From assembly GCA_002479415.1 (NCBI GenBank), contig DLMZ01000047.1:533-64532 (forward strand): a stretch of 64,000 nucleotides of DNA, written 5' to 3'. Positions 58,249-64,000 of the stretch are shown piece after piece. Source of the stretch: Firmicutes bacterium UBA7523 (GTDB lineage Bacteria > Bacillota > Dethiobacteria > Dethiobacterales > Dethiobacteraceae). Each line of letters opens with the position of its first letter. The stretch's first letter is position 1. Below the pieces are notes generated by a model. The model had not been told where the DNA came from. It saw only the letters and a list, made by a program, of their open reading frames with translations, and made no database searches. The translations under genes and the position numbers were made by a program.

Positions 58249-60987
58249 ATGAACTTTGGCGAGCTTTTCGTCCGGATGGCCGTAGACGAAAGACAATATG
58301 AAAAAGAATTGGACAGGCTTGAGGGCGTTACACAAAAGAAGGCCGTGACCCTAGGAAGCATCTTCAAAGGTGCTTTTTCTTTTGCCCTTGGGATGGGTCT
58401 TGTTTCTGGTTTTCGGTCAATCACCGACGCTGTGATTGACTTTGCAAATACCGCATCAAGGACTCAGATGTTAGATATAGCGCTTCAGTCAGTAGCGCAA
58501 TCATCTGGATACGTTTATTCAGCGATAAAAGAACAGAGAAACGCCATGGAAGACTTAGGCATTGCAGAGCAAGAAGCCTCTCAAATTCTTACTCGCTTCA
58601 TGCAGGCTCAATTGGATGTTGCCGATGCGTCGAAGCTTGCAAGGGTTGCTCAAGACGCAGCTGTAATAGGCGGATATAATTCATCTGAAGCGGCAGAGCA
58701 AATGACCGAGGCTATCGCCAAGCAGCGTCCGCAACTGCTGTCTGCATTTGGATTTACCCGCAATTTGAATGATATCTACAACGATTATGCTAAAACTGCT
58801 GGTAAAACCGCAAACAAGCTGTCTGAGGCTGAGAAAAAGCAGGCAATGTTAAATTACATCCTCAAAGAGGGCGAAAAAATAGCCGGAACTTACGAGGCTA
58901 GCATGGGGAGTGTCGGAAAAAAAATTGGCTCACTAGCTCGTTGGTGGAGCAAATTAAAAAACGTTATTGCAACACCTTTAGCGTTGCCGGTGCTAGACAT
59001 TTTTGTCGAAGGCGTTACCAAAGGGCTAAAGAATGCCGTAGCCTGGGGCGAAGCAAATGAAGTAACAATGCGCAGATGGGGACAGACAGCGGTTAATGTC
59101 GCGACACTGATCGCTCGTGGCTTTATGTTTGTGGCTAGCGTGATACAGCGGAACTGGCAGCTTACACGCTTTGCCGGGACAGCGCTTATTTTTTATAAGG
59201 TAGCGACGAAGGCAGCATCTGGGGCATCGGCACTATTTAGTACAATAACGCTGGCGATTAATGGACAGTTAACAACGAAGATCCCACTGCTCGGATTTGT
59301 AAGTACTGCGATGGGGATATACAAGATGCAGATGTACTTGGCATCCAAAGCCGGCATTGCCCTAACCGGTGTGTTGGCTAAAGTTAAATTGGCGTTGTAT
59401 TCTGTTTGGACTGCATTAGGCCCTATCGGCTGGATAATGATAGGATTGTCCGTGTCTGTGGCCGGGGGCGTTTCGCTTTGGAACAAATATAACCAATCAC
59501 TACAAAAGGTGCCGAAAGCCTCTGCCGACGTAGCAGACGCGACCAGCGGCGCAACAAAGTCTTTGTATGACCAGGCAGAAGCCATGAGCGAAGCCGGGAA
59601 AGCAGCAAGCAAGAACCTTCAATCATTTGACGAAGTTCATCAACTGCAGGAGGATATGGCTGGTAGCGGAGAAGGCGTGCTGGATGGGCTGGACATAGAT
59701 GGTCTGGGTGGCGGCATTTCGTCATTGGACGTTGAAGACATGCTTTTTGGAGTTGAACAAGCCAAGGGGACACTGGCTGGCTTTTGGGGATGGATTAAAC
59801 AAGAAGCAAGCAAAACCTGGGGAGAAGTAAAGTTTGTAGCATCCGCAATTTGGCAGAAAATTAAAGAACGATGGAACTACGAAATAAACGAAACTAAAAT
59901 GCTGGTTCAAAAGGTATGGAGCGGTATAAAAGAAGAATGGAATAAATTTATCTCCTGGGCGGGGAATTTGTGGGATGGAGCAAAAGCCAAGTGGAATGAT
60001 TTCAAGGATTGGGTAAAAAACGGATTTGGCTCTCTCTGGGACGGGGTAAAAGAAAAATGGGATAACTTCAAAGAGTGGTTGGCTAATCTCTGGGACGGAG
60101 TAAAAGAAAAATGGGGCGGCTTTACTGACTGGGTTTCTGAAAAATGGGATAGCTTTAGAACAAGAGCCGGAGAGATTTGGGGCAGCATAAAGGACTCAGT
60201 GTTGACAAGATGGGAAGGGATCCGAAACGCTACTCAGGCAATATGGTCTTTCATTTCCGCGTTTATAATTTCTTTGTGGCAGGGGGTACTGTCAACTGCA
60301 GTTAATGTTTGGTCTTCGCTGTATGCGGCTGTTAGTAAAACTTGGAACAGCGTACTTGATGCGGCTACATCTACATGGGAGGCCATCAAAATGGCTGTTT
60401 CGAGTCGCGTTAACAACACTAGAGACGTGATAGTATCTGCATGGAACAACGTAAGGGCAAGCCTTGCAGCGACATGGGAAAGCATAAGCAGCACAGCGGT
60501 CAGCATTTGGGGCGGTATCACCAATGTAATCAAAGGTGCCATCAACGGCATCATCGGGCTTATAAACAAATTCATCGGTGCATTTAACAGGATAGAAATA
60601 CAAGTACCTTCGGCGAACATTCCGCTGGTCGGAGAAGTTGGCGGGTGGAGTGTGAAAGTTCCGCAGATTCCGAGGATACCGATGCTGGCTAAGGGAACTA
60701 ATTATGTACCAGAAGACATGCTTGCATTCCTGCACAAAGGAGAGGCCGTAGTCCCTGAAAAATTCAACAACAATCAATCGGCAACCGCCGGCGCCGAGGT
60801 TTATGAAGCTGTATATAGTGCAATTCGCGATGCCTTCAGAAGCATGCAGTCAGAACAAAACAGATCAGAGCAACAGCATGAAGCGGTATTTTATGTTGAT
60901 TCCCATCGTATAGCCAGGGCTATCCTGCCGGCACTAGTAAAAGAAGGGCAGCGAACCGGGGTTTCTGTGGTGACGGCGGGAACGTAA
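58249..60987 (+). CDS. Tape measure protein
   Basis: 912 residues. N-terminal FGELFVRMAVDERQYEKELD, coiled and Ala-rich middle, hydrophobic segments at about 330-410 (IGWIMIGLSVSVAGGVSLW), and a C-terminal region with repeated Trp-rich units (NLWDGVKEKWDNFKEWL type) at about 525-640, ending in the common MLAKGTNYVPEDMLAFLHKG module. It sets tail length and enters the host envelope with the DNA. Confidence 0.93.
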   Translation: MNFGELFVRMAVDERQYEKELDRLEGVTQKKAVTLGSIFKGAFSFALGMGLVSGFRSITDAVIDFANTASRTQMLDIALQSVAQSSGYVYSAIKEQRNAMEDLGIAEQEASQILTRFMQAQLDVADASKLARVAQDAAVIGGYNSSEAAEQMTEAIAKQRPQLLSAFGFTRNLNDIYNDYAKTAGKTANKLSEAEKKQAMLNYILKEGEKIAGTYEASMGSVGKKIGSLARWWSKLKNVIATPLALPVLDIFVEGVTKGLKNAVAWGEANEVTMRRWGQTAVNVATLIARGFMFVASVIQRNWQLTRFAGTALIFYKVATKAASGASALFSTITLAINGQLTTKIPLLGFVSTAMGIYKMQMYLASKAGIALTGVLAKVKLALYSVWTALGPIGWIMIGLSVSVAGGVSLWNKYNQSLQKVPKASADVADATSGATKSLYDQAEAMSEAGKAASKNLQSFDEVHQLQEDMAGSGEGVLDGLDIDGLGGGISSLDVEDMLFGVEQAKGTLAGFWGWIKQEASKTWGEVKFVASAIWQKIKERWNYEINETKMLVQKVWSGIKEEWNKFISWAGNLWDGAKAKWNDFKDWVKNGFGSLWDGVKEKWDNFKEWLANLWDGVKEKWGGFTDWVSEKWDSFRTRAGEIWGSIKDSVLTRWEGIRNATQAIWSFISAFIISLWQGVLSTAVNVWSSLYAAVSKTWNSVLDAATSTWEAIKMAVSSRVNNTRDVIVSAWNNVRASLAATWESISSTAVSIWGGITNVIKGAINGIIGLINKFIGAFNRIEIQVPSANIPLVGEVGGWSVKVPQIPRIPMLAKGTNYVPEDMLAFLHKGEAVVPEKFNNNQSATAGAEVYEAVYSAIRDAFRSMQSEQNRSEQQHEAVFYVDSHRIARAILPALVKEGQRTGVSVVTAGT

Positions 60988-61007
60988 CATAGGGGGATGA
61001 CGGTATC

Positions 61008-61352
61008 ATGAAAATAAACGGACAAAATATTAAGACGCCTACAGAAGTTGTTGTGGGCGTCTTTCGCATATCAAAATCCGGCAGGCTATCAGATGGCAGC
61101 ATGGCGATGGATATAATTGCACTTAAGCGAAGACTAGACTGTAGTTGGGCACTTATATCGTCTTCTGACTTACAGCATTTACATGGAACACTTGAGAGTC
61201 AAACATTTAATGCGGTTGAATATGTTGACCCAAAAAATGGAGAAGCGGGGACTATGACTGCCTATGTAGGGGACATCAATCAGTCAACGTTTCAAGTAAA
61301 AGACGGGGTTAGGTACTGGCGGAACGTTTCTTTATCATTGATAGAGAAATAA
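61008..61352 (+). CDS. Phage tail protein, small
   Basis: 114 residues. MKINGQNIKTPTEVVVGVFR and TAYVGDINQSTFQVKDGVRY fit small tail proteins encoded after the tape measure gene. The precise role (distal tail or hub) is not known. Confidence 0.65.
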   Translation: MKINGQNIKTPTEVVVGVFRISKSGRLSDGSMAMDIIALKRRLDCSWALISSSDLQHLHGTLESQTFNAVEYVDPKNGEAGTMTAYVGDINQSTFQVKDGVRYWRNVSLSLIEK

Positions 61353-61374
61353 ATCGTAAGGTAGGAGAAGCAGC

Positions 61375-62802
61375 ATGATTACAAGCCAAAGATATAAAGA
61401 CGCCATCCGCGCTGATAGCCGCAAATTTATTTGCAGAATAGAAGTAGATTTTCCGGCGGGGACAGAGGAATTCACTGGTGATCAGATAACAAAAATGTCC
61501 TTGCTGGAAGAGTCAAAGGGTGAGAGTGACAATCCCATGGGGCTTGTTACATCTAACGAGTTTAGGTTTTCCATAGAAAACTCAGACCGCCGATTTTCCC
61601 CTTCAAATGAGAGCAGCCCATATTACGGGGAAATCCGTCCGGGCATTAAAGTGAGACCCTATATTGGACTCATTTTACCGCCGGAAGAAGAGGGTGAGGA
61701 AGAAACGATTGAGGAGATTCCTTTAGGTGTGTTTTGGGTTAACGACTGGCAAGCATTATCAACATCAATTGAGGCCACTGTTGTTTGTTACGATCGTCTC
61801 TACAGCCTGTTGCCCCAAGAGGTTCCTATGCTACCAGTTTTTCCGAACACGACAATAGGGCAAATGTTTGTTAGCCTGTTCAGGGCGCTGGGTCTCAATG
61901 ATAACGAATTTTACATCGGATCCAGACTAAATATCCCAGTGCGCCTGGGTTGGCTACCGCGCGGCAAAGTGGGCCAGGCCCTGAACCTACTTGCTGTAGC
62001 TGGAAGCTGTACAGTTTCAGTTAACAGAAACGGTGTAGTTGAAGTAAGGTCTATGCTTGGCATTGGTTTGCCGACGACGAGTTGGACTGATAGCGACATG
62101 ATTTTTTCGGTGCATAACCCACAAAGATACCGAGATGTCTTTTCAAGTATAAGCATAGGTTATGCGCTTCCGGGGGTCGGTGAAAGCGAAACTATTTTGA
62201 ACATCAAAGATATTGACTTGCCAAACGGGCTGACAAGGATTGAAAATATTCCGTTCAGGCAGTCAGCTATTGCGCGCGTTGAGTCTGTTGAGCTTATCGG
62301 GGTAACCGAAGCATTTATTAATGACTTTAAATACGGTGCTACAAGTATGAGCCTCGAAATAATCAATCCAGGAGAAGGACGCAAGGTGGATGTAAGAGTA
62401 ATCGGAAGGCCTGTTAGCGTAAATGTCTCTGATTTGTCGCTAGACGATTCAGTAGCTGTTGCTGAATACGGGAAAAAAGTGCTAAGAATAGAGAATTTCT
62501 TAATACAGAGTGAAAGATTTGCTCGTACATATGCTAGTGCGCTAATAGCATATGTCAAAAACCCAAAAACAACATTTAGCATAGAGTCTCGCGGAGACCA
62601 ATCGGTTACAACAACCGATTATATAGAGATTTTGAGCCCATCAGATTCAGTTGATGCGCCTATTGTTGTTCAGCCGATAAGAATGAGCCTCGATTTTGAG
62701 GGGGGGCTTCAGGCTAGCATAGAAGCGCGCCTGCCTATTGTACCGCTATATTGGACTATGATTAGCCCTGGCTTATATGCATACACACAGGCCAGGATAT
62801 AA
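61375..62802 (+). CDS. Phage tail/baseplate protein
   Basis: 475 residues. The opening MITSQRYKDAIRADSRKFIC, the ENSDRRFSPSNESSPYYGEI stretch and GVFWVNDWQALSTSIEATVV are shared by tail hub proteins of Firmicutes phages and related elements. Beta-rich throughout. Likely a tail-tip or hub component. Confidence 0.7.
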   Translation: MITSQRYKDAIRADSRKFICRIEVDFPAGTEEFTGDQITKMSLLEESKGESDNPMGLVTSNEFRFSIENSDRRFSPSNESSPYYGEIRPGIKVRPYIGLILPPEEEGEEETIEEIPLGVFWVNDWQALSTSIEATVVCYDRLYSLLPQEVPMLPVFPNTTIGQMFVSLFRALGLNDNEFYIGSRLNIPVRLGWLPRGKVGQALNLLAVAGSCTVSVNRNGVVEVRSMLGIGLPTTSWTDSDMIFSVHNPQRYRDVFSSISIGYALPGVGESETILNIKDIDLPNGLTRIENIPFRQSAIARVESVELIGVTEAFINDFKYGATSMSLEIINPGEGRKVDVRVIGRPVSVNVSDLSLDDSVAVAEYGKKVLRIENFLIQSERFARTYASALIAYVKNPKTTFSIESRGDQSVTTTDYIEILSPSDSVDAPIVVQPIRMSLDFEGGLQASIEARLPIVPLYWTMISPGLYAYTQARI

Positions 62803-62841
62803 AGCTAACACATAATGATTTATCAAGGAGATGAAAACAGT

Positions 62842-63597
62842 ATGGCAATATTACTTGAAGATAGCCTGGGCAGACCAAAACCACAATATGAAAACACGGC
62901 CGGAACGGATTTTGAAGCGTGGAAAGGTGCGAATGGGCATGGAAATGTCCGGTCGTCTGACGGGCAATTAATCACGGTAGGATCTAAAGATGATAGTGCT
63001 GCTGCAGACCACACCGTGAGTGCTTCGGTTGTGGCTGTGTTGAAGGCGATTCTCCGGGATGTGGGCGGTAGCGGGGAAGGAATAGATGAATTGCTTGATC
63101 GTATGGGGGAGGCAGTAGCCAGTCCTGACGCGCATACGCAGTTAGCCCGACTGCAGGCAATTATGGATAGAATAGGGGACGCTGTTGAAGAGCCGAGTGG
63201 CTATACGTTGCTCGCTCGTATTCAGGTGTTGATTGATTTACTCAACTCCTTAGTAGATGAGGGAAACGTAAGGGTCGTTCAGCCCAAATTTATGGGACGA
63301 AAATCGTTTGCGTCAGAGTATGATTCGGCTCAGTCCGAAGAGGTAGTTGTTTCACCCGCCGCGGGAAAAAGGATTGTAGTGAAAGCTGTAACAATTACGA
63401 CTGATGCGGCATCTGGGAGCGTGAAATTGTCCTGGGGAACTGCCGGGGCTCCGATTGCCGTGTTTTTCGCTGGAGGACAGAATGTTTTACACATGACGGG
63501 TGTAGAAATAGCCGGAGGGGTGGATGACACCGTTCAGCTTGACACGACGACCTTGGCTGACAATGTGTTTGTAGCAATAGACTACGAAGAGGTATAG
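62842..63597 (+). CDS. Phage tail-tip region protein, unknown
   Basis: 251 residues from ATG 62842 (AAGGAG upstream). Two short repeats, LLDRMGEAVASPDAHTQLAR and IMDRIGDAVEEPSGYTLLAR, form a helical linker at about 85-130; the C-terminal 100 residues are beta-rich. A tail-fibre adaptor is likely but unproven. Confidence 0.6.
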   Translation: MAILLEDSLGRPKPQYENTAGTDFEAWKGANGHGNVRSSDGQLITVGSKDDSAAADHTVSASVVAVLKAILRDVGGSGEGIDELLDRMGEAVASPDAHTQLARLQAIMDRIGDAVEEPSGYTLLARIQVLIDLLNSLVDEGNVRVVQPKFMGRKSFASEYDSAQSEEVVVSPAAGKRIVVKAVTITTDAASGSVKLSWGTAGAPIAVFFAGGQNVLHMTGVEIAGGVDDTVQLDTTTLADNVFVAIDYEEV

Positions 63598-63609
63598 GTG
63601 GTGAAGTAG

Positions 63610-63960
63610 TTGCCGGCTGAGCAAATGTATAGTAAGAATCGGCTGATAAATCCAAGCGCAGAGACTGGAGACACGACTGGCTGGGGTGTTGACGATGCTG
63701 AAGCCGTTCCTGGTGGTGTAGAAGGGGCTTACTGTTTCAGGGTTGGGTCGTTAGCCAGCATGGAGCAGGAAATTGTCGTCCCTGGACAGCCAACGGACTA
63801 CAGGGTAGTAGGATTATTCTTGCCCGAGGGAGACCACCCTGAGGATAGCCCTGAAGTACATGCTTGGCTGGAAGTGATTTACGAGTACGGAGATGGGTCG
63901 AAAGACGAGTTTAGGTTCCCGTGCCGCAATGATGCGCTCGGGGTTATGGGAGGAGTTTAA
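63610..63960 (+). CDS. Carbohydrate-binding-like tail protein
   Basis: 116 residues, TTG start. RLINPSAETGDTTGWGVDDA is the opening of jelly-roll carbohydrate-binding modules found in phage tail fibres. May help bind the host surface. Confidence 0.6.
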   Translation: MPAEQMYSKNRLINPSAETGDTTGWGVDDAEAVPGGVEGAYCFRVGSLASMEQEIVVPGQPTDYRVVGLFLPEGDHPEDSPEVHAWLEVIYEYGDGSKDEFRFPCRNDALGVMGGV

Positions 63961-64000
63961 GTGGCTGGAGGATTATTTGGCGGCGGAGACGGTTCCCTGG
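63961..64000 (+). CDS. Start of the next tail gene, cut by window end
   Basis: GTG directly after the preceding stop, with GGGAGGAG upstream; visible residues MAGGLFGGGDGSL. A glycine-rich N-terminus common in tail fibre proteins. Confidence 0.4.
   Translation, partial: MAGGLFGGGDGSL

Overview
The window reads as the chromosome of an endospore-forming Clostridia-type Bacillota with a prophage inserted in its sporulation sigma-factor gene. Evidence for the host: strong AGGAGG-type ribosome binding sites, frequent TTG/GTG starts, the order coaE-slt-yebC ... alaS-ireB-ruvX-DUF1292-mltG-U32 peptidase-PBP-sigK, a BofC-like protein and pro-sigma-K. The species cannot be named from the sequence alone.

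Bases 1-17,840 are ordinary host chromosome. They hold a two-subunit CoA-transferase (first subunit cut by the window edge), a lipid kinase, class I aldolase, bioY behind a clear BirA operator, a MarR regulator, thiE on the opposite strand, coaE, a lytic transglycosylase, yebC, a BofC-domain protein, an AI-2E-type permease, and a conserved block from alaS to a class B penicillin-binding protein.

At about 18,271-18,300 the sigK reading frame breaks after the conserved N-terminal regions. The next gene, convergent with it, is a large serine recombinase of the SpoIVCA type. This is the layout of skin elements, which must be excised to rebuild sigK in the mother cell. From here to 64,000 everything is prophage, and the far end with the 3' half of sigK lies outside the window. 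The prophage runs: leftward recombinase, tRNA-Leu(UAA), lipoprotein, ImmA-like peptidase and repressor (18.3-22.9 kb); a two-promoter switch with four 17-bp operators (22.89-23.03 kb); rightward early genes including an SMC/SbcC-like ATPase, RecT, an MBL-fold nuclease, an HNHc nuclease, PcfK/PcfJ-like proteins, a PAPS-reductase-like enzyme, a Spo0E-like phosphatase, a cytosine methyltransferase, and a replication initiator with embedded iterons plus a DnaC-like loader (23-43.9 kb); a terminator; then the late siphophage packaging, head and tail genes (44.1-64 kb).

The most unusual part is 45-51.3 kb. The large terminase subunit is split: its N-terminal part ends in a 98-residue N-intein and a stop, a separate HNH endonuclease gene follows, and a short C-intein plus C-extein is encoded further on. 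Two genes downstream, the minor head protein (MuF/phage_min_cap2 type) carries a 326-codon intein exactly in its HPN|CRH motif. On the opposite strand of that intein, codon-for-codon in register and with its own Shine-Dalgarno sequence, lies a 299-residue Vsr-like homing endonuclease gene. The C-extein of the same head protein ends in a domain resembling DUF6883 polymorphic-toxin domains, followed by an overlapping small gene resembling DUF4926 immunity proteins and then a terminator. The intein therefore sits between the capsid part and the putative toxin part of a phage-delivered toxin.

Family names come from recognising motifs by eye; no database search was run.
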